A stretch of 50,447 nt of DNA from an uncultured Acidovorax sp. (lineage in GTDB: Bacteria > Pseudomonadota > Gammaproteobacteria > Burkholderiales > Burkholderiaceae_C): the NCBI GenBank assembly GCA_913774625.1, contig CAJYHL010000004.1:1-50447 (forward strand), written 5' to 3'. A program made the position numbers and the translations under genes. Every line of letters starts with the position of its first letter. Within the stretch, counting starts at the first letter, position 1. This document shows, one piece after another, positions 7,510-17,254 of this stretch. Below the pieces are notes generated by a model that was not told the DNA's origin, ran no database searches, and was given only the letters and a program-made list of their open reading frames with translations.

Positions 7510-8199
7510 ATGCAGCCAATGCGTTTCAAGCATTTGCAGGCCATGTTGGTGGTGGTCTGCGCGTTCGTCGCCACTGGGGCATCTGCTGCTCCGCCGAAGC
7601 CGATCCAACTGCCTGCCGAGACCGTCAAACTCAAGCCTTCGAGCCTGCCCGGCTACGCGATTGCCCAGCAGAAGTGCGCCATCTGCCACTCGGCGGACTA
7701 CATCGCCTACCAGCCGCCAAGCATGACGGTGACCCAGTGGACGGCGGAGATGACCAAGATGCAGCATCTGTATGGCGCGCCGATCGACGACCGCGAAATC
7801 AAGCTGCTAGGCGTTTACCTCGCGGCCACCTATGGCGACGCAAAGAGCGTGGCGGCGGCGGATCGCGCCATGACCGCCGCTGCGCCAGCCGCACCCACCA
7901 CGGCCAAGCCTGCCGCAGCCGGTGCGCCGCCAGCCGCTGGTAGCACCATCGAAGTGCAGGTGCTGTTAAACGCCAATGCCTGCCTGGGCTGCCATGCCGT
8001 CTCGCAGAAGGTCGTGGGACCGGCCTATCGCGACGTCGCGACCAAGTACAAGGCCGATCCCGGCGGTGTGGAAAAGCTGAAGGCGAGTATCAAAGCCGGC
8101 AGTTCGGGGAAGTGGGGGACGGTGCCTATGCCGCCCTTCGCACAGTTAACCGATGCCCAGTTGAAGGCACTGGCCGAGTTCGTGCTCAAGCAGCAGTGA
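7510..8199 (+). CDS. Diheme c-type cytochrome, SorB-like domain fused to a c551-like domain
   Basis: A 229-residue periplasmic cytochrome with a signal peptide ending at about residue 27 and GAGGAG before the ATG. The first domain (about 45-115) has heme motif CAICH at 56-60, followed by SADYIAYQPP and a KM-x5-GAPID segment, the pattern of SorB subunits. An Ala/Pro-rich linker (about 120-145) leads to a second domain with CLGCH at 158-162, VVGPAYRDVA and the likely Met ligand in VPMPP (Met207), as in c551/c552 cytochromes. It should accept electrons from the SorA-like oxidase and hand them on to the terminal oxidases. Known SorB proteins carry one heme; the tandem arrangement suggests a built-in electron relay. 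Confidence 0.85.
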   Translation: MQPMRFKHLQAMLVVVCAFVATGASAAPPKPIQLPAETVKLKPSSLPGYAIAQQKCAICHSADYIAYQPPSMTVTQWTAEMTKMQHLYGAPIDDREIKLLGVYLAATYGDAKSVAAADRAMTAAAPAAPTTAKPAAAGAPPAAGSTIEVQVLLNANACLGCHAVSQKVVGPAYRDVATKYKADPGGVEKLKASIKAGSSGKWGTVPMPPFAQLTDAQLKALAEFVLKQQ

Positions 8200-8201
8200 G
8201 C

Positions 8202-8777
8202 ATGCTTCGCGACGATGGCAACGCCAGAATCTACCGGTACGTTGTCAGGGTCGACCGAGGCGGATCGCCAAATCCCTATCACGGCTGGTGGTCCCTGGCC
8301 GTGTGCAAGCCGCAGATCCGCCGTTCGGCGCGCGTTGGCGACTGGATCGTCGGCTTGCGTAGCCGTGCCAACGACCAAGTGGTTTTCGCCATGCGTGTGG
8401 ATGAGGTGGTGCCGCTCGGCAACTACTGGTCGGACCCTCGATTCCGAGCCAAGCGACCGGGAAGACAGTGGCCGCCAGACAATTTTTACCGCGCGGGGCG
8501 CGGTGGATCTCTTGAACGGGTTCGCAACGCGCTGCACGGCGAGGAGCTTGCTGCGCAGGACATCAGCGGTCGCAATGCGCTGGTGTCCTGGCAGTTCTGG
8601 TACTTCGGTGACCAGAGCCCCGAACTGCCAACCGAACTCGTGCACCTCGTTCATTCGGGACAAGGACATTCGCTCCATGTGCGTCGGCGCCCCGATGACC
8701 TTTCGACGTTGAAGGCTTGGTTGGCTTACTGGAAGCCTGGGGTGCACGGTCGCCCGATCAATGCATCGTGCGTTTGA
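8202..8777 (+). CDS. Nmad2-like protein (nucleotide modification associated domain 2)
   Basis: A 191-residue protein without signal peptide or membrane segments. Its N-terminus (YRYVVRVDRGGSPNPYHG, then LAVCKPQIRRSARVGDWIVG) and later YWSDPRF and FWYFGDQSPELP match the pattern I know for the Nmad2 family. That family was proposed from comparative genomics of modified-DNA systems. Function is not established biochemically. The ATG at 8202 is 2 nt after the cytochrome stop, so it is read with the operon, although a cytoplasmic nucleic-acid-linked protein does not fit a periplasmic electron chain. It is the last island gene before the right border. It may be cargo captured at the element's edge. 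The family call is by recognition only. Confidence 0.65.
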   Translation: MLRDDGNARIYRYVVRVDRGGSPNPYHGWWSLAVCKPQIRRSARVGDWIVGLRSRANDQVVFAMRVDEVVPLGNYWSDPRFRAKRPGRQWPPDNFYRAGRGGSLERVRNALHGEELAAQDISGRNALVSWQFWYFGDQSPELPTELVHLVHSGQGHSLHVRRRPDDLSTLKAWLAYWKPGVHGRPINASCV

Positions 8778-8819
8778 AATCGCGACGTGTGGGCAGCGTA
8801 CTTCCTGCCGACGCGCGCA

Positions 8820-9635
8820 TCAAAGCTCGATTTCGTAGTCGACTGTGAGTGGAGCGTGATCACTGAAGCGCTCCAGCTTGTAGATGCTGGTGTGCTGGGC
8901 CAGCGCAGCCAATCTCGGCGTCGCCAATTGATAGTCCAGCCGCCAGCCCACGTTGTTGGCATAGGCCTGGCCGCGGTTGCTCCACCAGGTGTAGGCGGTG
9001 TCGGTGGCGTCGGGCTGCAGGCGGCGGTAGACGTCGATCAGGCCGCCCGTCACCTCGGTGGTGTGCAGCAGCTGGGTCATCCAGGCGCGCTCTTCGGGCA
9101 GGAAGCCGCTGTTCTTCTGGTTGCTGCGCCAGTTCTTCAGGTCGATCTGCTGGTGGGCGATGTTGATGTCGCCGCAGAGAATGAATTCGCGCTCGGCCTT
9201 CAGGCGCATCAGGTGGGGGTGGAATTCGGCCAGGAAGCGGAACTTGGCCTCCTGCCGCTCGGGGCCCGACGAGCCGCTGGGGAAATACGCGCTGATGATC
9301 GACAGCTTGCGCGCGGGCGTGTCGAAGCGCGCCTCCACGTAGCGGCCCTCGGCGTCGAACTCCTGCGAGCCGTAGCCCACGATCACGTCGCTGGGCTCGT
9401 GGCGCGTGTAGATGCCCACGCCCGAGTAGCCCTTCTTGGTGGCGAAGTGGAAGTGGCCCGCCAGCCCCGCCAGCTGCTCGAAGCGGCCCTGCATGTCGGC
9501 GGACTGGGCCTTGATCTCCTGCACGCAAATACAATCCGGCCGGTTCGCGGCGATCCAGGCTTCGACGCCCTTCGATGTGGCCGAGCGGATGCCGTTGAGG
9601 TTGAGGCTGGTTAATTTGAACAAAGGGGCTTTCAT
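8820..9635 (-). CDS. xth: Exodeoxyribonuclease III with a replaced 3' end
   Basis: A 271-residue AP endonuclease/3'-5' exonuclease of DNA base excision repair. Visible motifs are LTSLNLNGIRSA at the start, CVQEIKAQ (metal-binding Glu), ILCGDINIAHQQIDL (active-site Asp and Asn) and SDHAP near the end (catalytic His). Length is normal. From about 8940 down to the stop, codon use changes to less GC-rich codons, and a second, host-like version of this end is stranded at 23-148. The gene is therefore a hybrid: host 5' part and island-supplied 3' part that keeps all catalytic residues. The ATG at 9635 overlaps the divergent pyrE ATG within CATG. A TTG four codons later (9623) is an alternative start. 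Confidence 0.93.
   Translation of the reverse strand: MKAPLFKLTSLNLNGIRSATSKGVEAWIAANRPDCICVQEIKAQSADMQGRFEQLAGLAGHFHFATKKGYSGVGIYTRHEPSDVIVGYGSQEFDAEGRYVEARFDTPARKLSIISAYFPSGSSGPERQEAKFRFLAEFHPHLMRLKAEREFILCGDINIAHQQIDLKNWRSNQKNSGFLPEERAWMTQLLHTTEVTGGLIDVYRRLQPDATDTAYTWWSNRGQAYANNVGWRLDYQLATPRLAALAQHTSIYKLERFSDHAPLTVDYEIEL
8916..8926. repeat. Right direct repeat, candidate attR core
   Basis: This is the second copy of CGGCGTCGCCA, inside the 3' part of intact xth, 8797 bp from the first copy at 119-129. Codon use becomes host-like a little upstream of it in the gene (above about 8940). Confidence 0.5.
9530..9535 (+). promoter_or_regulatory. Possible -10 element for pyrE inside xth
   Basis: TACAAT stands about 100 nt before the pyrE start, within the xth coding region on the opposite strand. 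No good -35 is found at 16-18 nt. Because the two genes share their start codons, the pyrE promoter must lie inside xth or further left, and this is the best candidate seen. Confidence 0.35.
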
Positions 9636-10338
9636 GGTGACAGACAAGGCGCAGCCGGAGGGGGGGCAAGGCTCCCTGGCGCAGGATTTCGTGCGGTTCG
9701 CCGAGGCCTCCGGCGTGCTGCGCTTCGGGGAATTCAAGACCAAGGCGGGCCGGATGAGCCCGTACTTCTTCAATGCCGGGCTGTTCGACGACGGCGCCAA
9801 GATGGGCCGGCTGGCGGAATTCTATGCAAAGGCGCTGGTGGCCAGCGGCATCGAATTCGACATGGTCTTCGGTCCGGCCTACAAGGGCATTCCGCTGGCC
9901 GCCACGGTGGCCGTCGAGCTGGCGCGCCTGGGCCGCAACGTGCCCTTCGCCTACAACCGCAAGGAAGCCAAGGACCACGGCGAAGGCGGCACCCTGGTGG
10001 GCGCGCCGCTCAAGGGCCGGGTGCTGATCGTGGACGACGTGATGTCCGCTGGCACGGCCGCGCGCGAATCCATCGCCCTCATCCGGGCGGCGGGCGCCGT
10101 GCCGCACGCCATCGCCATCGCGCTGGACCGCCAGGAAAAGGCCACCGAGAACGGCCGCGACGTGGACCACAGCGCCGTGCAGTACGTGCGCAACCAGCTG
10201 GGCATGCAGGTCTGCACCATCGCCACGCTGGCCGACCTGCTGCAGTACCTGTCGCAGGGCGATGCCGGCGCCGAAGTGGCGGCCCATCGCGAGCGTGTGC
10301 TGGCCTACCGCGAGCGGTACGGCGTGGGGGCCGCATGA
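9634..10338 (+). CDS. pyrE: Orotate phosphoribosyltransferase
   Basis: A 234-residue enzyme that joins orotate and PRPP to make orotidine 5'-monophosphate in pyrimidine synthesis. The PRPP-binding motif VLIVDDVMSAGTA is clear in the middle. The N-terminal FGEFKTKAGRMSPYFFNAG, then FGPAYKGIPLA and FAYNRKEAKDHGEGG (catalytic loop lysine) are all characteristic. AAGGGG precedes the ATG by about 6 nt. The start codon overlaps that of the divergent xth gene by 2 nt, and the stop overlaps the next gene's start by 4 nt (ATGA). The assignment is secure. Length is typical of the beta/gammaproteobacterial enzyme. Confidence 0.96.
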   Translation: MVTDKAQPEGGQGSLAQDFVRFAEASGVLRFGEFKTKAGRMSPYFFNAGLFDDGAKMGRLAEFYAKALVASGIEFDMVFGPAYKGIPLAATVAVELARLGRNVPFAYNRKEAKDHGEGGTLVGAPLKGRVLIVDDVMSAGTAARESIALIRAAGAVPHAIAIALDRQEKATENGRDVDHSAVQYVRNQLGMQVCTIATLADLLQYLSQGDAGAEVAAHRERVLAYRERYGVGAA

Positions 10339-11057
10339 AGCCGCAGCCGGCTGTGCGGGGCCTGCGCCGGCGCGCGCTGGCCGCTGCGGGCGTGGCCCTG
10401 GCCGGCTTCGGGGCGGCTGCCGCCGGCTGGGCGCAGCAGCCCGGGCCGGCGGGCGGCAGCGTCTATACCTGCGTGGACCGGCAGGGCCGGCGCCTCACCG
10501 CCGACCGCCCGATCCCGGAATGCAGCGACCGCGAGCAGCGCGTGCTGGACCAGACGGGCGCCGAGCGCCGCCGCGTGGGCCCCACGCTCACCGAGAACGA
10601 ACGCGCCGAGGCCGAGGCCCAGCGCCAGCGCGAGGCGGCCGAGCGGGCTCGCGTGGCCGAGGAGCGCCGGCGCGAGCGCGTGCTGGCCGCGCGCTACCCC
10701 ACGCGCAGCGCCCACGATGCCGAGCGCGCCGCAGTGCTGGCGCAGGTGGACGACGTGACCGCCGTGGCGCAAAAGCGCGTGGATGAATTGCTGCGCGACC
10801 GCAAGCAGCTGCAGGCCGAGCTGGCCTCCTACGGCAGCGAGCCGGCCAAAGCGCCCATGGCGCTGCGCCGCCAGCTGGCCGAACAGGACGAGGCGCTGGC
10901 CACGCAAAAGCGCTTCGTCACCTCGCAGGAGGCCGAAAAGCGCCGGCTGAACCAGCGCTTCGATGCCGAACTGGCCGTGCTGCAGCCGATCTGGGCCGCG
11001 AAGCCGCAGGCCGCGTCCGCCTCTGCCGAGACCGCTGCGCCGCTGCCTCGGCACTGA
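10335..11057 (+). CDS. DUF4124-domain periplasmic protein with coiled coil
   Basis: A 240-residue exported protein. An arginine-rich start leads to a hydrophobic signal (ALAAAGVALAGFGAAAAG). A short DUF4124 domain follows (VYTCVDRQGRRLTADRPIPEC, about 45-75). The remainder is a long charged, alanine-rich helix with heptad character (about 90-220). Its start overlaps the pyrE stop, so it is co-transcribed with pyrE. The function of DUF4124 proteins is unknown; they are common periplasmic or envelope proteins in betaproteobacteria. No catalytic motif is visible. It converges on gatB with only 47 nt between, where a CCGGGC/GCCCGG stem (11074-11095) without a T-run may end transcription from either side. 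Confidence 0.7.
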   Translation: MKPQPAVRGLRRRALAAAGVALAGFGAAAAGWAQQPGPAGGSVYTCVDRQGRRLTADRPIPECSDREQRVLDQTGAERRRVGPTLTENERAEAEAQRQREAAERARVAEERRRERVLAARYPTRSAHDAERAAVLAQVDDVTAVAQKRVDELLRDRKQLQAELASYGSEPAKAPMALRRQLAEQDEALATQKRFVTSQEAEKRRLNQRFDAELAVLQPIWAAKPQAASASAETAAPLPRH

Positions 11058-11104
11058 CAAGCAAGCGCGCTGGCCGGGCGGACCCGCGGGCCCGGTGCCC
11101 GGCT

Positions 11105-12559
11105 TCAGGCCGCGGCCAGCTTGGCGCGCAGCATGTCGTTGACCTGCTGCGGATTGGCCTTGCCCCGGCTGGCCTTCATGGCCTGGCCGACCAGCGCGTT
11201 GAAGGCCTTGTCCTTGCCGGCCTTGAATTGCGCCACGTTGTCGGGGTTGGCGGCGATCACCTCGTCGATGATCTTCTCCAGCGCGCCGGAGTCGTTCATC
11301 TGCTTGAGGCCCTTGGCCTCGATCACGGCGTCCACGTCCTGGCCCTCGCCGGTCCAGAGCGCCTCGAACACCTGCCGGGCGGCGGCGTTGGAGATGGTGC
11401 CGTCGGCGATGCGCGCGATCAGCTTCGCCAGCAGCGCGGCCGTGACCGGCGCGGCGGCGATGTCGGTCTCGCCCGCATTCACGCGGCGCGACACCTCGCC
11501 CATGATCCAGTTGCTGGCCAGCTTGGGGCTGCCGCTGGCCTTCGCGGCCTCTTCGAAGTAGGCCGCCATGGCCTTCGATTGCGTGAGCGTGGTCGCGTCG
11601 TATTCGGGCAGGCCGTAGTCGGCCACGAAGCGCGCGGCCATGGTGCGCGGCAGTTCGGGCATGCGCGCGCGCTCTGCCTGCACCCACTGCTCCGAAATCC
11701 GTAGCGGCGGCAGGTCCGGGTCGGGAAAGTAGCGGTAGTCGGCCGCGTCTTCCTTGGTGCGCATGGCGCGGGTCTCGCCCGTGTCCGGGTCGAACAGCAC
11801 GGTGGCCTGCTGGATGGCGTGGCCGTCCTCGATCTGCTCGATCTGCCAGCGGATCTCGTAGTCGATCGCCTGCTGCATGAACTTGAAGCTGTTCAGGTTC
11901 TTGATCTCGCGGCGCGTGCCCAGCGGAGCGCCCGGCTTGCGCACGGAGACGTTGGCGTCGCAGCGGAACGAGCCTTCCTGCATGTTGCCGTCGCAGATGC
12001 CGATCCAGGTCACGATCTTGTGCAGCTCGCGCGCATAGGCCACGGCCTCTTCGCTGGAGCGGATGTCGGGCTCGGTCACGATCTCCAGGAGCGGCGTGCC
12101 GGCGCGGTTCAGGTCGATGCCCGACTGGCCGATGAAGTCCTCGTGCAGCGACTTGCCCGCGTCTTCCTCCAGGTGGGCGCGCACCAGGCGCACGGTCTTC
12201 TTCTCGTCGCCCAGGAAGAACGACACTTCGCCGCCCTGCACGACCGGGATCTCGAACTGGCTGATCTGGTAGCCCTTGGGCAGATCGGGGTAGAAGTAGT
12301 TCTTGCGCGCGAAGATGCTCTCGGGCGCGACGGTGGAGCCCAGCGCCAGGCCCAGGCGGATGGCGCAGGCCACGGCCTCGCGGTTCATCACCGGCAGCGT
12401 GCCGGGCAGGGCCAGGTCCACCGCGCAGGCCTGGGTGTTGGGCTCGGCGCCGAAGGCCGTGGGCGCGCGGCTGAAGATCTTCGATTGCGTGGCGAGCTGG
12501 GTGTGGGTCTCGAAGCCGATGACGACTTCGTAGCCGTGGATCAATTTGCTGGTCGTCAT
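11105..12559 (-). CDS. gatB: Asp/Glu-tRNA amidotransferase subunit B
   Basis: A 484-residue tRNA-binding and kinase subunit of GatCAB, which converts Glu-tRNAGln and Asp-tRNAAsn to the amidated forms. The N-terminus [15 protein letters not shown], the [11 protein letters not shown] segment, and [18 protein letters not shown] are typical. The catalytic core occupies most of the protein. The C-terminal about 140 residues form the YqeY-like tail ending in [19 protein letters not shown]. It is the last gene of gatC-gatA-gatB, with its ATG 1 nt after the gatA stop. The need for GatCAB suggests that this organism lacks a complete set of discriminating Gln and Asn tRNA synthetases. Confidence 0.97.
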   Translation of the reverse strand: MTTSKLIHGYEVVIGFETHTQLATQSKIFSRAPTAFGAEPNTQACAVDLALPGTLPVMNREAVACAIRLGLALGSTVAPESIFARKNYFYPDLPKGYQISQFEIPVVQGGEVSFFLGDEKKTVRLVRAHLEEDAGKSLHEDFIGQSGIDLNRAGTPLLEIVTEPDIRSSEEAVAYARELHKIVTWIGICDGNMQEGSFRCDANVSVRKPGAPLGTRREIKNLNSFKFMQQAIDYEIRWQIEQIEDGHAIQQATVLFDPDTGETRAMRTKEDAADYRYFPDPDLPPLRISEQWVQAERARMPELPRTMAARFVADYGLPEYDATTLTQSKAMAAYFEEAAKASGSPKLASNWIMGEVSRRVNAGETDIAAAPVTAALLAKLIARIADGTISNAAARQVFEALWTGEGQDVDAVIEAKGLKQMNDSGALEKIIDEVIAANPDNVAQFKAGKDKAFNALVGQAMKASRGKANPQQVNDMLRAKLAAA

Positions 12560-12560
12560 G

Positions 12561-14063
<1,503 letters not shown>

Positions 14064-14077
14064 GCTGGCCTCGCCCT

Positions 14078-14377
14078 TCACTCGATGACCTTGGGCACCA
14101 GGAACAGGCCGCGCTCGACGGCCGGCGCGCTCTGCTGGTTGGCTTCGCGCTGGTCGGGCTCGCTGGCCACGTCGTCGCGCAGGCGCAGTGCCACGTCCTG
14201 GATCACCGCCACGGGGTGGGGCAGGGGGGCGATTCCGGAGGTGTCCACGGCACGCATCTTCTCGACGATGCCGAAGAAGCCGTTGAGCTGGGTGAGCATG
14301 CGCTCGCTTTCGGCGGGGCTGAGTTCCAGCCGCGCCAGATTGGCGATGCGGCCGATGTCCTGGGGTGTCAGAGCCAT
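14078..14377 (-). CDS. gatC: Asp/Glu-tRNA amidotransferase subunit C
   Basis: A 99-residue belt-like subunit that stabilises the GatA-GatB complex. It starts [20 protein letters not shown], the standard GatC opening, and contains [19 protein letters not shown] in the middle and LFLVPKVIE at the end. The ATG at 14377 gives the normal family length; reading further upstream adds 40 unrelated residues. It is the first gene of the operon and diverges from mreB across a 212-nt gap. Confidence 0.95.
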   Translation of the reverse strand: MALTPQDIGRIANLARLELSPAESERMLTQLNGFFGIVEKMRAVDTSGIAPLPHPVAVIQDVALRLRDDVASEPDQREANQQSAPAVERGLFLVPKVIE

Positions 14378-14437
14378 AGAAAGGGGCGAAAAGGGAGCGT
14401 GGCAACCGGGTGTAAAGCCCAAGTCAGCTCCACATGA

Positions 14438-14469
14438 TTGAAAGTTATTCACAGGGGATGCGGTATTAT
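14438..14469 (+). promoter_or_regulatory. Candidate mreB promoter
   Basis: TTGAAA (14438-14443) and TATTAT (14464-14469) lie in the gatC-mreB gap. The 20-nt spacer is longer than the usual 16-18, so only the -10 element is convincing. It implies a leader of about 115 nt before mreB. Confidence 0.4.
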
Positions 14470-14589
14470 CCCGCCTTTGCCGCAATAGCCTCTCCAACGC
14501 CGGTCATTGGGCGAAAAAAGCCAGCAAACACCCCGTAATACCAGGCGACGGCCCGCCGAAGCGCGCGCCGTGCCCAAGAGGAATATTGA

Positions 14590-15633
<1,044 letters not shown>

Positions 15634-15689
15634 GGCGGCAGCATATGGCCCTGCGCCTGGTGAACGGCCCTTGCGCAGGGCGGCTTGGC

Positions 15690-15708
15690 GTGCCGGCGCT
15701 GCCGGCAC
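15690..15708 (+). other. Perfect hairpin between mreB and mreC
   Basis: GTGCCGGC and GCCGGCAC form a perfect 8-bp stem with a 3-nt GCT loop, closely followed by a further GTGCCGG at 15711-15717. There is no T-run, so this is not a classic terminator. It could stall polymerase, protect the mreB mRNA 3' end or mark a processing site that lowers mreCD expression relative to mreB. Confidence 0.5.
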
Positions 15709-15803
15709 CCGTGCCGGTGCGTGCTTGTGCGCTGCCGGCTCGCGCACGCCGCGCTGCCTGAGCCCGGGCCCGGCTCCTTGCTCCACCCTGACAGCTGGTT
15801 CGC

Positions 15804-16733
15804 ATGCTCTTCGGCACCTTCGAACGGTCCGCGCCGTCCTTCTTCAGGCAAGGGCCGTCGCCGCTTTCCCGTCTCGTCCTCTACAGCGCCCTGGCGCTGT
15901 TTTTGATGGTGGCAGACGCCCGTTTCGGCGTCACCGACCTGCTGCGCAACACCATTTCGACGGTGCTGTATCCGCTGCAGTGGACCATGCTCAAGCCGGT
16001 GGAGTTCGCCCGGCGAGCCGCCGACTATCTGCAGACGCTCGAAGCCGCGCAGCAGACGCGCGACGAAGCCCAGCGCAAGATGGCCGAGATGGCCCAGCGC
16101 GTGAACCAGGCCGAAGACCTGCAGGAAGAGAACGCCCGCCTGCGCAAGCTGCTCGAGCTGCGCGAGCGCCTCACCACGCCCGCGCATGCCGCCCAGGTCA
16201 TCTACGACACCGCCGACCCCTACACCCGCCGCGTGGTGATCGACCGCGGCCAGGTGGCGGGCGTGGAACTGGGCTCTCCGGTGATGGATGCCGCGGGCGT
16301 GCTGGGCCAGGTGACCCGGGTGCTGCCGCTGGTCAGCGAGGTCACGCTGCTCATCGACCGCGACCAGGCCATTCCCGTGATGAACATCCGCACCGGCGCG
16401 CGCAGCGTGGCCTACGGCGATCCCGTGGCCGCGCACGGCGGCGGCATGGAGCTGCGCTTCATGCCCGGCAATGCCGACGTGCAGGAAGGCGACCTGCTCA
16501 CCACCAGCGGCGTCGACGGGCTCTACCCCTCGGGCCTGCCGGTGGCGCGCGTGATCCGCGTGGAGCGCCGTGCCGATTCCGCCTTCGCGCGCATCTACTG
16601 CGTGCCGCTGGCGCAGATGCTGGGCGCGCGCCACGTGATGGTGCTCAAGCCGCTCACCACCGAGCTGCCCGAGCGCCCCGCGCCGCCCGATCCCGCCCCG
16701 AAGCGCAACAGCAACACCAAGGCACGCCGATGA
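15804..16733 (+). CDS. mreC: Rod-shape-determining protein MreC
   Basis: A 309-residue bitopic inner membrane protein that links MreB to the periplasmic wall synthases. One membrane segment lies near residues 23-38 (LVLYSALALFLMVADARFG). A coiled coil follows (about 70-115: AAQQTRDEAQRKMAEMAQ), then the paired beta-barrel domain with VVIDRGQVAGVELGSPVMDA and LLTTSGVDGLYPSGLPVA. A proline-rich C-terminal tail ends it. Its stop overlaps the mreD start by 4 nt. Typical length and architecture. Confidence 0.96.
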   Translation: MLFGTFERSAPSFFRQGPSPLSRLVLYSALALFLMVADARFGVTDLLRNTISTVLYPLQWTMLKPVEFARRAADYLQTLEAAQQTRDEAQRKMAEMAQRVNQAEDLQEENARLRKLLELRERLTTPAHAAQVIYDTADPYTRRVVIDRGQVAGVELGSPVMDAAGVLGQVTRVLPLVSEVTLLIDRDQAIPVMNIRTGARSVAYGDPVAAHGGGMELRFMPGNADVQEGDLLTTSGVDGLYPSGLPVARVIRVERRADSAFARIYCVPLAQMLGARHVMVLKPLTTELPERPAPPDPAPKRNSNTKARR

Positions 16734-17248
16734 TCATGCCCAAAGGCCAGCAGCTGCTGCTGCCGGCGCGTCCGCTCTTCATCGCCGCCAGCCTGCTGGC
16801 CGGTCTGGCGTTCAACATGCTGCCGCTGGGCCGCGTGGTCTGGACGCCCGATCTGCTGCTGGTGCTGCTGGCGTTCTGGGGCGTCCACCAGCCGCAGCGC
16901 GTGGGCCTGGGCGTGGCCTTCGCGCTGGGCGTGTGCATGGACGTGGTGCAGTCGGCGCTGCTGGGACAGCACGCGCTGGCCTACATCGCGCTGATGTACG
17001 GCGCCATCTATGCCCACCGCCGCCTGCTGTGGTTCAGCGTGTGGCTGCAGGCCCTGCAGGTGCTGCCCCTCTTCGTGGTGGCCCATGCCATCGAGCTGCT
17101 GCTGCGGCTGCTCTCCGGCGGCATCGTTCCGGGCATCGAGGGCCTGGCCGCGCCCGTGCTGGAGACGCTGCTCTGGCCGCTGGCCAGCTGGGTGCTGCTC
17201 GCGCCCCAGCGGCGCCCGCCGGAACCCGACGAGAACCGGCCGCTCTAA
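16730..17248 (+). CDS. mreD: Rod-shape-determining protein MreD
   Basis: A 172-residue, five- to six-helix inner membrane protein of the elongasome. It contains WTPDLLLVLLAFWGVHQPQRVGLG and GVCMDVVQSALLGQHALAY, which are characteristic of proteobacterial MreD. The start ATG at 16730 overlaps the mreC stop (ATGA), giving translational coupling, and mrdA begins 6 nt after its stop. MreD bridges MreC and the penicillin-binding protein encoded next. Confidence 0.94.
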   Translation: MIMPKGQQLLLPARPLFIAASLLAGLAFNMLPLGRVVWTPDLLLVLLAFWGVHQPQRVGLGVAFALGVCMDVVQSALLGQHALAYIALMYGAIYAHRRLLWFSVWLQALQVLPLFVVAHAIELLLRLLSGGIVPGIEGLAAPVLETLLWPLASWVLLAPQRRPPEPDENRPL

Positions 17249-17254
17249 CTTCGC

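Larger units (their letters stand above)
119..8926. mobile_element. Genomic island inserted at the 3' end of xth
   Basis: The island is bounded on the left by a severed xth 3' end and on the right by an intact xth gene with a substituted, less GC-rich 3' end (codons such as caa, ttg, aga, agt, gat). This is the footprint left by elements that integrate at a gene's 3' end and restore the reading frame. An 11-bp direct repeat, CGGCGTCGCCA, lies at 119-129 and 8916-8926 and is the best candidate crossover core. The interval of about 8.8 kb carries ten genes and no integrase or transposase, so it is a decayed element, or it arrived by homologous recombination with a related locus. Confidence 0.7.
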
